Shown here: positions 23,027-35,589 of the stretch, piece after piece
Numbering within the stretch: the first letter of the stretch is position 1
How the letters are laid out: every line of letters begins with the position of its first letter
Assembly: GCA_030737875.1 (NCBI GenBank)
Contig: CM060919.1
Span: 807,657,160 to 807,721,159 of the forward strand
DNA from: Allium sativum
Taxonomy: Eukaryota; Streptophyta; Magnoliopsida; Asparagales; Amaryllidaceae
DNA: 64,000 bases
Direction of reading: 5' to 3'
Translations under genes and position numbers: made by a program
The notes under the pieces: generated by a model
What the model was told of the DNA's origin: nothing
Databases searched by the model: none
The model's input: the letters and a program-made list of their open reading frames with translations, nothing else

Positions 23027-23426
23027 CCCCTCCATTTACAGCATGAAAAGGGTTGGCATTTGGCTGATTTGATATCTTGAGAAGAAAATCTTGATCTTTA
23101 CACCATTAAAGTACCTTGAAGCTTTAGGAAGAAGAAAATCCCTATTTATCATAGCTTTGAACTCTCGGACAGTGAAGAATCCCAAGAACAACAATTAATA
23201 TAACTTAACTAATAATTGTAATCACTTGAAAAGATGATGTATACCATTGTACCACTTCATTAGTGAATAAAATCAGTAAATCCTTCAAATTGGACGTAGA
23301 ATCAATCCGAACCGAACCACTTTAAATAACGTGTTCATTACTTTCCACACGTTTTCCTTACGCGAAACATTATTTTCGATTTATTTAGAAATCTTTGGGT
23401 GTTGAGCCAATTTTACGCATCAACAT

Positions 23427-23447
23427 TCTAGTGCTTTCATTAAGAGC
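23427..23447 (+). other. D primer-binding site (tRNA not assigned)
   Basis: CTAGTGCTTTCATTAAGAGC starts two bases after the LTR. A phrase of this kind (GTGCTTTCATT-AGAGC) is usual at this position in plant Tat elements. I did not match it to a particular tRNA. Confidence 0.55.
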
Positions 23448-23566
23448 TCGATGACTCGAGACCTTACCTCTTTTCGACCGTACTCCATTTCGAACTGGAA
23501 GAGCTACTTAAGTCCCTTAGACCTACCTCCTAAGTTTTCGTACAATGGTTAGGAAGAAAGAATATT

Positions 23567-26500
23567 ATGAATGGAACTTCCACTGCTGCTGATACGGAAA
23601 CTTCCCCCCAGTCTCAACCTTCAGAAGTTCCAGTTGATAAGGAAATAGCTACCTCCTACAACATGGACGCTCCGGTCACTCAATCCCAATTATTCGAGCT
23701 CAATAAGAAATTTGAAGAGAGGACAAGACAGCTTAACGATCAAATGTAAACAAACATCAAGTTGATGCAGTGACTTTAAGAGAATGCTCAACGCGACGTT
23801 GCTCGGCTCGAAGCTAATTGAAACCCTTGTCCTCAATCAAATGTTTTGAAAAGCACTTCTTCCGATACTTACCATGGAAACCATAGCCAAAAAAGGAGGA
23901 TTAATACCAACGGAAATGACAACGGTAACGGTAATAGAACTACCGTTACTATCAGCGAAGGAACGCGTCAACGCGATTGTTCCCGGTTGGGTCCTAACCA
24001 TGATGGTCAAGGAACCAGCACCCAACCCCCTCCACGATAGAACCTTCCCATCCTTGCTTAGAACTTGGTGCTTAAGCGTCTAGCTGCTGATCAGGCCCAA
24101 GTTCCTCCTAACTAAGCTCAGCAGAATCAAGCAATCAAGGTGAAAGACCTACCTTAAGACGATGCCGATGTTTACCACCAAAGGTACCCATGACCCCAAA
24201 CTCCCGAGATAGACTATGACTGATGGAATCAAGCGGAGGTTCAACCCGCGGTTCTCACCGACATGGTCCGAATGATCGTGTGAGAAACGCAGGGGCATGC
24301 CATCGACGTTTGGGAAACCAATACGAGGCGTAATCCCTTTACTCAGTGGAAGTCGAAGATCCAGGACCTCGCACCGTCTTGGTTCAACTTGCTAAGGGCA
24401 TCCTGCCCAATGCCAAATTTGGAGCTTGGATCAATAGGAAGCAGCTAACGACCTTGGAGGATTTTTATGAAAAGGCTAATAAGTTTCTACGCCAAGAAGA
24501 AGCACATAGAAACATGGCTGCTCAGACGGGCCATCCTCACAACCCACACCCGAGCACTGTTCAAGACAACATCAAGGGAAAACAAGTCAGGGAATCTTCC
24601 GACAAGGGTAAAGGAATAGCTCCATTCAAGTCTTAGCCTAACAACGGCAAGCCAGGCGGCTGCAACAACCAACAACCTGGAGATCCAAAGAAGCGCGACC
24701 TCTACCCAACTTACAAGGTCTACACTCCGCTCAATTCTGAGTTAGAGACAATCAAACAGTCCACTTAGAGATAGCCGTCAACACTATTTAGTACAAGAAG
24801 TCGAATACCAGGGAATCTATCGACCATGAGAAGAATTCTGGCAAATATTGCAGATTCCACAACATGTTTAACCATAATACGAACGACTACCATCACCTCA
24901 AGGATGCAATTGAGAAGCTCATCTAAGAGAAGCGCCTGGAGGAGTATATTCAGAACCATTCTCCACTAGAAGCAGTCGCGACCCCTTCAACGACTGCACT
25001 TCCTCCAGCTCAAGCAGCCCTAAGGCTGTCCAATCCGTGACCTTCTCACTAGGGTATTGTGATCAACGCCATTCGTAGCGGGCCTCACTCCACAAATGAA
25101 ACCTTCAGGCATATAGAGGAATATGCCAACTCAATCAAGCATTCTGACTTGTAAGCAAGCTATGCCCAGGACGAATCTATCCCGGAAAAGCTCCAGAAGA
25201 TTATGTGTGATGAAATAGCTTTTTGGGAGAAAGATGCTACTAGAATTGAGATTCCAACCATAGATCCTCTCTTCATTTCTGCATAGATAGGCTCTGCCTA
25301 TGTCTGAAGGGTCCTCATTGACTCGGGGAGTTCCGTCAATATCATCTTTAAGTCGGTCTAGGATCGAATGAAACTTTGAGGCCAAAGACTTAAAATCATT
25401 CCGCGCCACCGTCCATGGTTTCAATGGATCGTCCAACTGGCCATTTGCTTTGGTAAAACTGTTACTTGGGCTTGGAGATGGGGATCGCAACAGAGTATGG
25501 ATCCTCACCTTCGTGGTCATTGATGTTACTTCCCTTACGACGTCTTCCTAGGATGTCCTTTCCTTGTAGAATTCGGAGTCTACATGGCACCATGGTCCCT
25601 TTTTATGAGATGTCCAACAAAGAATGAGATTGGAACCATCAATAGAGACCAAGCCACTGCGAGATCCTGCTATCTCACTGAATGGAAAGACATAATTAAC
25701 AAGGAGAAAGGCAAAAGCGTAGCACCGATCCACAATGCTAAAACTACAAGCGCATAACAGCCACTGGAATATGAGCCTAGGTCATATGCAACTGTTGTCT
25801 CTTTCAAGATCTTGATCCACGGTAAGACGAAGAGCTTGATTATGAAAGGGCTACCCCAGTGGAGCCAACAGTCGGGGTTTCAATCAACCCTGCCGACCCG
25901 ACTTGGGTATTGAAGATTGAATCATAACTCCCCTCAAAAATAAAGAAGAACTCGTGGACTCCTTACGTGCCCACATAGATGTATTCGCTTGGACCGATTC
26001 CGATATGTGTGGTACCGACGCAAGAATCGCCTATCACATGCTTAATATCAATCTAAAGCATCTTCCAGTCAAACAAAAATGCAAAATCTTGGGAATAGAA
26101 AGATCGGTGGCACTCAAAAAAGAGAAGGTGGATAGGCTACTTGACAATGGCTCTGTCAGCGACTCCCTCTATCTAGAATGGGTCTCCAACCCGGTCTTGG
26201 TTAGAAAATCAAATGAAAGTGGCGAACATGTGTTGACTACTCAAACTTGAACAAAGCTTACCCAAAAGACAGTTCCCGCTTTCAGTGATCGACTAACTCG
26301 TTGATTCAACTGTAGGTTACCAGCTTCTCTCCTTCATGAACGCGTACTTAGGCCACAATCAAATTCCAGTGTACCTTCTAGATCAGGATCACACTTTATT
26401 CATCACCGATCTTAGGCTCTATTGCTATGTCATCATGCCCTTCGGTCTCAAGAATTCTGGAGCCACCTATTAGCGACCAGTCAACCAAATGTTCAAGGAC

Positions 26501-28885
26501 CAGATCGGGATATCCATGTAGGTCTACATAGATGATATGCTCGTGAAAATAAGGGTGTCGAACGAGCACGTCAACGACCTCGTGGAAATGTTTAACATTC
26601 TTTATAAATATAGCATGAAACTCTATTCCTTGAAATGCTTTTTCGGCATTGCGTCAGGAAAATTCATGGGTTTTATTGTAAATTCACGGGGAATTGAGGC
26701 CAATTCAGAAATACTCCAAGATATTCGGGATACTTAGGCCCCTTAGAACATCAAATATGTTCAAAGTTTAAATAAGAAAGTGGTTGTCTTAAGTCAATAA
26801 CCGATAAGTGCATTCCCTCCTTCGACTTTCTCAGATAAGAGAAGAACAACTTTTCTTGGACACCGAGTGCATTATCGCATTCCAGGACTTCCTGAATCAC
26901 TTAGAGCGACCACCTATCCTATCAAAATCTGTGGACCACGAAGACTTATTCCTCTATTTGGTTGTTTCTATGCAGACATATAGCTCGGTGGAAAAAGATT
27001 GTGTCCAACTGCTAGTTTACTACGTCCACAAGAGATTGACATGCACCGAAAAGAACTATCCAAAGCTTAATAAACTTGCTTAATGCCTGTTGATATTTTC
27101 TTGGAAGCTTCAGCCACACTTTCAGTCTCATCAAATAAAAGTCTACACTGATCAGCCGCTACGACTGGTCTTACAACGACCTGAGGCGTCTGGGCGACTT
27201 TTGAAGTGGAATATTGAGATGAGTCAGTTCAAGCTCACTTCCATTCCCCAATGAGCCATCCTCGAACATCACTGACAGATTTCATCATGGAGTTCACTAT
27301 TCCTGAGGACCTTCCAGAGGATAGTGAGCTTCCTAACATTCAATGGAAACTATTCATGGATGGTTCATCTAACAATCAGTGTTCTGACATCGGAATTGTA
27401 CTTATTACTCCTGAGGAATGCTCGATTTGTTACATTTTGAAGCTCGACTTCCCTGCTACCAACAACGATGCCGAATACGAAGCCATGATCACTGGACTCA
27501 GAATTTCCATCGAGGTCAACATCAAGGCTATCCGAATATACCCTGATTCACAACTCATCGTACGCTAGGTGCAGGGCGAATATTAGGCTAAGGGCACATC
27601 TCGCTTCCTACCTTGCTCGGGTTTGCGAACTGATTGCTCACTTCGATCGCTATATCATCACTCACATCCCTTGAAAACAAAAGGAGAAGGACGATTCATT
27701 GGCCAAACTAGCAAGTTATGGGGATGCACAACTCCTAGGGCTTGTACCAGTCGAAGTACTCTACTCTTTGAGTATCGATTAGATGAAGACTGATTCATTA
27801 TCAACGACGAAGACTAAGCCTGAATCTGAGTCCTAGATTACTCCAATCAAGATCTACTTCCAACATAGGATCCTCAACGACAACCAAAATGAAAAACGGG
27901 GACTCACTCGCAAATCATCATACTAGATCATTCAAGATGGAGTGCTCTACCAAAGAGGACACCCTGTTTCATTACTCTGGTGTATAACCCACAATGACAC
28001 CGACCATGTACTGTTTGATGTACATAAAGGCGAGTTTGGTGACCATACTGAGGGGAAGACACTGGCAAAGAAGATTCTTCGATATGGCTATTTTTGGCCA
28101 ACTTTCGAGTGGGATGCAACAGACTACACCCTCAAGTGCGAGAAGTCCCAGAGATTCTCTAAAATTTTGAGAGCCCCACCTACTGAACTTACGCAGATGG
28201 TCAGTCCATGGTCGTTTGCAAATGTAGGGAATCCATATCATCGGAATTCTTTCGATGGCCAAAGATGGTGCTCGATATGCTATTGTCGTAGTTGATTAAT
28301 TTACCAAATGGGCTGAAGCCGAGCCCCTCATTACTGTCACTACTAAAAAAGTAATCAACTTTATCATTTGCAATACTATCTATTGTTTTGGAGTTCACAA
28401 GAACATTATTTCTGATTACGGGGCTCAATTCGAGAGTTCTGAGTTCAAGATCATCTGCCACCGACATCACATCAAGAAAATGTTCTCGGCAGTAGCCCAT
28501 CCTCTAGCCAATGGATAAGTTGAGGTTGTTAACAAAGTTACTATCAAGAAGCATTTGGAGAAAGCCAGAGGAAAGTGGGTAGATGAACTCCTTTTAGCCC
28601 TTTGTAATTACAGAACTACCCATAAGTCAATGATCGATCACACTCCATTTGCTCTCTCATACGGATCTAAAACCGTCATTCCCATTGAGCTTGAACTCTA
28701 ATCTCATCTAGTCACATACTATAATTCGAAGACTAACTGATTTCAGTCCTCATTGGAAATTTCCGTATGCTATATAACAGAGGCTTGGAGATGGTATCTT
28801 CAAGCTAACGACCGTTAATGACCCTGAATTACCAAGGGCATGGAACAGTGAGCACCTTCGCCGCCACTTTACATAGTTTACTGTA
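23567..28885 (+). pseudogene. D gag-pol polyprotein, decayed
   Basis: Recognisable in order are: Gag (23567-24640, ending in a Lys/Gly-rich linker, with the segment WINRKQLTTLEDFYEKANKF); aspartic protease (VLIDSGSSVNII near 25310-25350); RT beginning FAWTDSDMCG at 25988 and carrying the catalytic YIDD at 26525-26536; RNase H with D, E and D in LFMDGSSN, NNDAEYEAM and YPDSQLIV (27350-27568); integrase zinc finger (VHKGEFGDH with a damaged second cysteine, near 28020-28150); and an integrase core in other frames to about 28885. Many stops interrupt it, for example TAA 23747, TGA 23771, TAA 23777, TAA 26294, TAG 26471 and TAG 26519, most of them where Gln or Arg is expected. A frameshift lies near 26220. 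It cannot make a protein now. Confidence 0.85.
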
Positions 28886-29480
28886 GATATTTACTAATTT
28901 CCACCAATGTTTTGTTTTCAAAATTCAAGGCATTGTAAAGAAAAGGCCATCACAAACAACAGTTATCAGTAAAGAAATTTCAGGTGACCATGTTCTTGGT
29001 GTGTTTACTTTCTGCATAGTTTGTTTGAACTGTGATAAAACCAACTTGAAGACATAAGTGTAACACCCCGGATTTTTCAATAATCGAATTAACTAAAATA
29101 AAGAATAATTAATCTCAGACGTGAGAATTAAGGGAATGAGGTTGCGCCATTGTGTTCGTCTCGGAATTCTGGTTGAAATAGAGTCCGAGTTTGCGGGAAA
29201 CGGGTACCGGATGAAGGAGTTATAGACGAACGAAGTTTGGTGGCAAAAGAGAGAAAAAAATAAAATAAATTGCACTGCCGCACTTGGAAAGTGCGCCAGT
29301 ACAAATTTGCACTGGCGCACCTGCCAAGTGCGCCCACGCCGAGGCAGCAGGCCTGCACAGCTTTCTGGTTCTGGCTGACCCATGTTGCTGAGTCATTTGG
29401 GGTGAGGTTTCACCCTATCATGACTGAATGGTTTTGATTAACCCTAAGATCATCCAACGACTTAAATTAATTCAAAACTC

Positions 29481-29488
29481 TATAAAAA
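29481..29488 (+). promoter_or_regulatory. TATA box in LTR E, with upstream inverted repeat
   Basis: TATAAAAA lies 420 bp into the LTR. About 190 bp upstream, 29272-29302 is an imperfect inverted repeat (CACTGCCGCACTT, GGA, AAGTGCGCCAGT). This is the decayed counterpart of the perfect hairpin in N. Confidence 0.6.
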
Positions 29489-29959
29489 GACCCATAGACT
29501 CAAACCCTAAATCAGAATTAAAACTGAAACTATGGCCGTCATGCTGTCGTCTTGAACCCTAGAGTAGCCGCCACCAATTAAAGAGGAAGAACAACAAATC
29601 AAATCAGTTCTATTCAACCCTAACAACGAATCTTCTTCAAAGGAGAGCTAATACAACTCCAGAAATCAGAATTCAGAACTCAAGACCTCTTTTGAGTTGT
29701 GAGTTCGATAGTTTTAACAAAATAATTAGTAAATTAATTGGATTGAGTTATGATGCGGATAATTTGGATATGATATGAATTATTGACTGCATGTTGTAAT
29801 TATATTGTAGAATTGTGTTGTAATTTCTATGATGTTATGTTATGATGCTATCATTTACGATGTAAAGTTATGATGTTATCACCCATGTTATAATTCTATG
29901 ATTGGCTTATGTCTAGTTGAATCATCATGTTGTTCATATGTAGTTTGGTTATGTTGATT

Positions 29960-30416
29960 CATATGATAGATCGCAAGTATGTATGCAAGTTTAGATATTG
30001 ACTTAAGACATGAATCATATGATTAGTGAAAATTATCTACAACTTTACATGACATCTATTTTAGATCTAAAGTTAGGCTATGACATGTGTGAGTTATATG
30101 CCAAATTCTACATGCTAGTTTACTTGTTTAGATGTAAGTTTAAACCATTGTTATGTTGCATAAATCACATATGCAAGTTTATATAAATATATGAGTTTAG
30201 AATATGAATCATGTTATGCAAGTTTAGGGGTATTGCCTATGCAAGTTAACACCTTTAGATATAGATCTATGACATACATGATTTATGAAAATTTGTGGTT
30301 ATTACCTATGCAAGTCTACACCTTTAGATTTGGATCCATGACATATGTTGTTTATGCAAGTTGTAACTTTGGCCTATGCAAGTTTTAGATGTAAAACATC
30401 ATTCACACATGCAAGT
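29960..30416 (+). repeat. ATGCAAGT-rich degenerate repeat in LTR E
   Basis: ATGCAAGT recurs at least eight times, often as CCTATGCAAGTT, spaced irregularly with ATGAATCAT- and GATCTATGACAT-like text between. The same word is amplified in LTR N at 63434-63850. Confidence 0.65.
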
Positions 30417-30761
30417 TCACCCCTATGTTTAGATCTATGTTCTAATTATGTGTATATTGTGATGTTTTCTCTTTATTCCATGAGTTAGACTATTCGAGTC
30501 TAACGTATATTTTTACATTAAACGAACAAACGTACAACGTGGGGGTAAAGGGGATAATATTAAAAAAGATTTAATTGGCATAAATGCCTTAAAAAGCATA
30601 AAATATAATTGTGGTGAAAATTGGTATGATTTTACATACCATAAATGGATGGACATAATTGAGTCAGTTATGGACATCGTTAAATTTGGAATTGATTGAT
30701 AATTTGAATAGGGAAAGTAATTCAAATTGGGGAATGATTAATTAGGAGTAATTAATCGTCT

Positions 30762-30980
30762 AAGACACGAGGTTAGGCTCTTTTGTGGTGTAAGACTGCC
30801 CGGACCTGCCCGGCAAATCCAGCTGCCACAAATGCCAGTCTAATGTGAGAGGTCTTAGGCACAAATTAAATACGTAACAATTGTAAAGACACGAGGTTAG
30901 GCTCTTTTGTGGTGTAAGACTGCCCGGACCTGCCCGACAAATCCAGCTGCCACAAATGCCAGTCTAATGTGAGAGGTCTT
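30762..30980 (+). repeat. Tandemly duplicated foldback module in LTR E
   Basis: Two copies of 95 bp (30762-30856 and 30886-30980, period 124) are almost identical. Each can fold: AAGAC pairs with GTCTT at the ends, TTAG with CTAA, and TTTGTGG with CCACAAA. LTR F carries a homologous duplicated module with different but still complementary bases. Confidence 0.75.
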
Positions 30981-31514
30981 TATGAGGTTACGGTCTTAAT
31001 GAATTAAGAAACACTTAACCAGATAAACATGTAGTGGGACATGAGGGGGTTAAGTGGGTGCCTTGGGTGTCATGTGGAATCTAGTGGGTGCCTTGGGTGG
31101 CATTTGGAAATACGATTAGAAACACTTAACCAAAATTGAAACATGTAATTGAACATGAATAAGAAGTGGGTTAAGTGGGATGTACTAGAGGGGACCAAGC
31201 TTAGGTGGATAGCTTGTGTCAAGTAATAGGGGCCCGTTTCAACCAGTAACCCATACGTATCTTTGTGGGCTCGACCCAAGTCGAGGACGGGACACACATA
31301 CTGGGCTTGACTGTAAGAGGCCAAACCGGGTTAGCGGTGGCAACGCAAGTCCAACGGGTTCATATGCGTGTGTGGACCTGGGCTGGTAGGTAAGACGTTG
31401 TTGCATCGTGTAGGTATAAGCCGTGCATTGTTGGTTGTATCGGGTTGCCACTTTGGGGAGTGATACACCCCACTGTGGGGCCAGCACGGGTATCTACGAG
31501 TTAGGGAGCCGATC

Positions 31515-31697
31515 GAATGGGGAAGGTAGTGGGTACGACTAGGTGAGATAGGAGCAGGGGGCACCTATGACAGCAGCTAGGAGTACAGCTACCATATGAT
31601 GAATATTGTAATTAGAATGGGGAGGGTAATGGGTACCACTAGTGGAGATAGGAGTAGGCGGCACCTATGATAGCAGCCAGGGGTACACGAAACTACC
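31515..31697 (+). repeat. 100-bp tandem duplication in LTR E
   Basis: GAATGGGGA-GGTA-TGGGTAC starts at 31515 and again at 31615, and both copies continue through GGCACCTATGA-AGCAGC. About ten differences show it is older than the neighbouring foldback duplication. Confidence 0.7.
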
Positions 31698-32382
31698 ATT
31701 ATTATTATCACTTATGTTCAGTAGGCGGGATCAACCTTAGGGTGACTAGTGGTGGTGCAGTATAACAATTATCCTATAGTGTTGGTGTAGTTTAGTGATT
31801 ATCTTACAGTGGGTTAGGTGCGCTTTAACGATATCGTCGTTCATCTTGTTTCCTTATTTACTCTGCCATACTCAATGATTCATGGTCATTTCCTTATTCT
31901 CTAACTTATGCCTTAGCCTAGTTACTTTGTTAATTATATTGTTAAAGTTATCGCACTCGCCAGACTTTATGTCTGACCCCCTTTGTTTCCTCCTCTTTTC
32001 TTCCTTTCTCCCCCAGGTGCTCAGGTTGGAACTAGCACCAGTGGAGCTTGATTTTGGACTGCTTTTAGAAGATTGCTTGGATCGCTGAAGTAAAATTCAG
32101 CTTCTCTTTTATTTATGGCTATTTTGTATTGGGGATTATGTCTTTCAATTTATGTACTTTTGGTAGTCAAGATGGATATTATATACTTTGACTCTGGTTT
32201 TTGATGATGTAATCAAACATATGTGTTTATCCGCTGCAATGAAATAAAGTTTTAAATCTTTGAGTACTGTTTATATCTGTCTTGTTGTTAAGTTTCTGTT
32301 ATATACTTACTTAAAACGCTCCATAGAAGTTAATGCATTCCCTTTGTGAGTGACATTAATGGACATGGGGTGTTACAATAAG

Positions 32383-33190
32383 TGCGTAGCACCAGAGCTT
32401 GGCTCGATCCACCACCTTGAGTCTTTACAAAGACTCAAACCTTGTGATGTGGTCCGCCCTTCACAAGTCAACTTGAGCCTCGAACCAACGGTGAGGCCGA
32501 GTATAAATAACTCGTGACACTCATTATCTTGAGTGTCCAACTCCGTCCCTTAGCCTTCGGACTTGGGGGCAACCCACCAGGCATGTAAATGTGATATCAG
32601 TCGCTTGCTTGGCCAACTCCGATCCATATAACTTGGATCTGAGTATAAAACTAGAAAAACAACGACACGACTAACTCTAACCCGAACGAAACGACGGGGA
32701 GTACAAAGGACGAAACAACAACATATGTTTACGAATCCTTACTACTCGGAACCAACAACCGTAACAAGGATCTGGGAGGGGAGTCACCAAACTTAAACAC
32801 CGCATGGCTTAAGAACAATGTTTGAAAGGAGGTCTTGAGAACGGAGCTCACATACTTAAACTTCAAGCGACTCGAGATCGAGGACCAAAAGAGGATCTCG
32901 AGAATGGAGTTAAAGCACTCGAGCTTCACGCGACCTGATTATCTCAAGAGAGAAGCCACACACAACATTGGTTTAAGTGTAACGACGAGTACATTTACGA
33001 AGGTACAAAAATTGGAAAGCATTGATGAAAATTCGAACACTTAGAACAATGTGTGATGCAAGTAAAGTTAACCAACTTTCACTATCTTTTCTTTTTAACG
33101 ACATGAAGTACATGAAAATCACATCACACCTCCAAAAACAAAAGTCATACTTACATATCCTATCAGCCTACATAACCAAAATGAAGTCTA
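32383..33190 (+). other. D 3' non-coding region rich in short inverted repeats
   Basis: This continues element D after E. Perfect or near-perfect stems include TTGAGTCTTT/AAAGACTCAA (32417-32438, 2-nt loop), GACACTC/GAGTGTC (32516-32537), GATCCA/TGGATC (32621-32639) and CTCGAGATC/GATCTCGAG (32871-32902). The phrase CTTCGGACTTGGGGGC is typical of Tat elements downstream of pol. No coding frame is supported. Confidence 0.65.
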
Positions 33191-35589
33191 TAACAATCAA
33201 TCTGACGATCCGCTCTTCTTCTTCTTCTTCTTCTTCTCGGACTCAGTCATGGACAACTCGTCATCATCCTCCTTCCTTCTCTTCTTGGAGTCTCTCCCCC
33301 CGCTTCCTATCTTTCCCTTTGTTGGAGCAGCTTCTTGCAGGGTTTCATTAGGAACGCCTCCTTAGTACCAATGGAGATTTCAGAGGTCTTTTCCCTAGGG
33401 CCACCAATAGTATTCAAAGGTTTAGATGGGAACCCGTTGGACAATTACAACATTTTGGTTGTGTCCTCTTCCTTCCCAGCCTCCTTGGCTTTCTTAGTGT
33501 CTCTGTCGACCTTCCTTCTGGCCTCTCATTCTGGTCTCTTTTGAGTATCGATTTCGACCTTCAGTTTTCTCTCCTCCTCCACCTTATCCTCCTAATCTCA
33601 TCCTTAGCCCTCTTCTGGGCGGCCTTGTCCTTGGCTTTTTTTTTGAGCCGCCTCTCAAAATTTTCCCTGCGCCTTGTCCTCAGTCTTTTCCCTTGCTTCC
33701 TCCCGAGCTTGGTAGAGAGCTTCCTCGTCATCTTTCTTCTTCTTCATTTCCAGCTCCTCTGACTTCACCAATACTTGGGTTTTCTATTATTCAATGAGAT
33801 CGTGTATAGTTTTATCACCTGCTTTCGTCGATACAGTCCCCTAGGCTTCCTCTCCCTGCTTCTCCTTCTCTAATGAGAAATATTTGTTGATATCCTCCAT
33901 TTTGAACTCTCCCATCTCCAGGTCCATGAATGTGTCCAAATGACCGAATGTCTCTCCTAGCTGACTGTGGTAAGCTTTCATATTAAACCCGGATATGACT
34001 GGCATTGTTGGCTCGAAACATATTGTCACCTCTGTTCTAAAGGAACCTACATGGTGATGAAGAAGAAAAGTTAGCCAACTTCAACTTTGTATTACCATCC
34101 CTCTGAGCATTGGTGAGAAAGTATTTTTATCTTCCAACACCTGATGTGTGGTTTTGACGGGTATAGTGCTTTCGGTTATTAGATGAAGAGAATCTCTATG
34201 TCGTAGCCCCGAATAATCTGGATCATACATGGTAACAACATGAGCTAGAACCAATGAACTGCCGATGGAAACAAGTGGGGCAACTTGCTACTGTAGAGAG
34301 CTACCACCTTCAAAAGTATGAGCTACACTCTCAGTAGAAACCACTTTCCCTTTCGCAGCAGTAAGTTATGCCACCCTCTCTTTCTTTGCATCCTCTTTTA
34401 ACAATGCCTATCCTTCAACCAACCCGCGATGCTCTTCCTCTGTCAAATGTTGAGACATCAATGCCACCTCATCGACCGAGTCAACCTGCTGCTGCCTAGC
34501 CTCGTATTCCACTAGCTTTTCCTAGGCTTAAGCCATGGTGCGGGGATAATCTTCGACTTATGAGATTCCGCAGAATCGAAGTGTCTTGACGTACAAGCCC
34601 CACGTTGATGTCTCCAACTCCACCTCTTATCTCTCTTGGCCTCATCCACCTCGGTCCTAAGCCTCTCCAATTTAACCCGGTGCTCAACCATTACGCTATC
34701 TACCTGACCGAACACCTCCTTGTTCAAAGCATCAGCGGCCTTCTTCTTCTTTGCCTGCTCGAGCTCAGCACGACTGGAATCTAGAAGTTTCCTAAGCTCA
34801 TAGTTTTCTTTAATGAGCTATTGGGTTCGCTCATTCTCTTCTCATAGTCTTTCATTCTCCTGAGTCAGGGTTGCATTGTTTTCCCGGAGCTAGCCCACCT
34901 CTTTAATTTCTTTTACCAGCCGTTTATTCTCCTCGAACATAGCTCTATTGTCCTGTTCAAGCGTTGTATTCTGAGCCAATATAGAGGCCAGTATGTCTTT
35001 GAATGACTCCCCAACCTGAATCATCTCACCCTTGATCTATGAGCTCCGTCTCCATCTCCTCTATTTCGACAACAGATAGTTAGCTCATAAACCTGTCACT
35101 CGAATACACAAAAATAGATACAAATCGAAATGTTGTCTTACTCAAATTGGCCTCCCGGTTCCTGAGGCTCTGCCTCTTAGCGTCGGCCTCTAACTATAGG
35201 CACTGAATCTCCATATTCTTTTTAAAGATTAGTACTGAGAGCCTCCTCGCATAGTATACAACTCCATGTACTAATAGTAAACATCGTACACTTTACTATG
35301 TATGTAATCGTCCACGTCTAGCAGGATCTGATGTATGTTCGACAACCATATCAGCACATTAAATTAGAATCCAGGGAATGACTTCCTAAGTATCTCTTTC
35401 TTTTCCTTGTTGATGAGCTGTAGGACAACCGACATGTCGGGCATTAGTGAACCCCGCTTTGCTACAACCTTCTTCTTAAACCCGAAACATCCGGCTGCCT
35501 TCTCCGTGCATGTATCTTGGGTCGCTGGCACTGTCGACGCTAGTTGCCTCATACTTGCAGTTTTTGCCTTTTATCTTCTTTGCAGTTAA
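33190..35589 (-). pseudogene. D antisense ORF, long coiled-coil protein, decayed
   Basis: On the minus strand coding-like sequence starts near 35589. A block FGFKKKVVAKRGSLMPDMS lies near 35450. A Glu/Lys/Leu-rich coiled coil runs from about 34980 to 34620, with NRAMFEENKRLVKEIKEV, TLTQENERL, ENYELRKLLDSSRAELEQA and EHRVKLERLRTEVDEAKR. A second charged helical stretch lies near 33790-33620, and the C-terminus ends in an Arg/Lys run near 33235-33210. TAG and TGA stops interrupt the helix where Gln or Arg fits. Position and orientation match the additional antisense ORF known from Tat retrotransposons; its biochemical role is unknown. Confidence 0.65.

Larger units (their letters stand above)
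22573..23425 (+). repeat. D 5' LTR
   Basis: The end is clear: ACGCATCAACA at 23425 before the primer-binding site. The start is less sure; TGTTTTCCGG at 22573 is the best candidate, and the 22-nt before it show no copia signature. The region is GC-richer than its surroundings and contains a TATA box at 23019. Confidence 0.6.
29059..32377 (+). mobile_element. Solo LTR E, 3319 bp, gypsy, target duplication ATAAG
   Basis: It starts TGTAACACCCCGG and ends GGGTGTTACA, flanked by ATAAG at 29054-29058 and 32378-32382. No PBS, gag or pol lies inside and the ends are not repeated, so it is a solo LTR left by recombination between the two LTRs. It belongs to the same family as N and is related to F and O. 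It contains a TATA box, ATGCAAGT repeats, a duplicated foldback and a 100-bp duplication. Confidence 0.9.

Noticed and set aside
24487..25733. Minus-strand frames opposite the D gag and protease region
   Set aside because: Antisense shadows of gag-pol; no domain, and the known antisense ORF of this lineage lies after pol.
29059..32377. E as a full retrotransposon
   Set aside because: No terminal direct repeats, PBS or pol inside; the target duplication directly flanks a single LTR.
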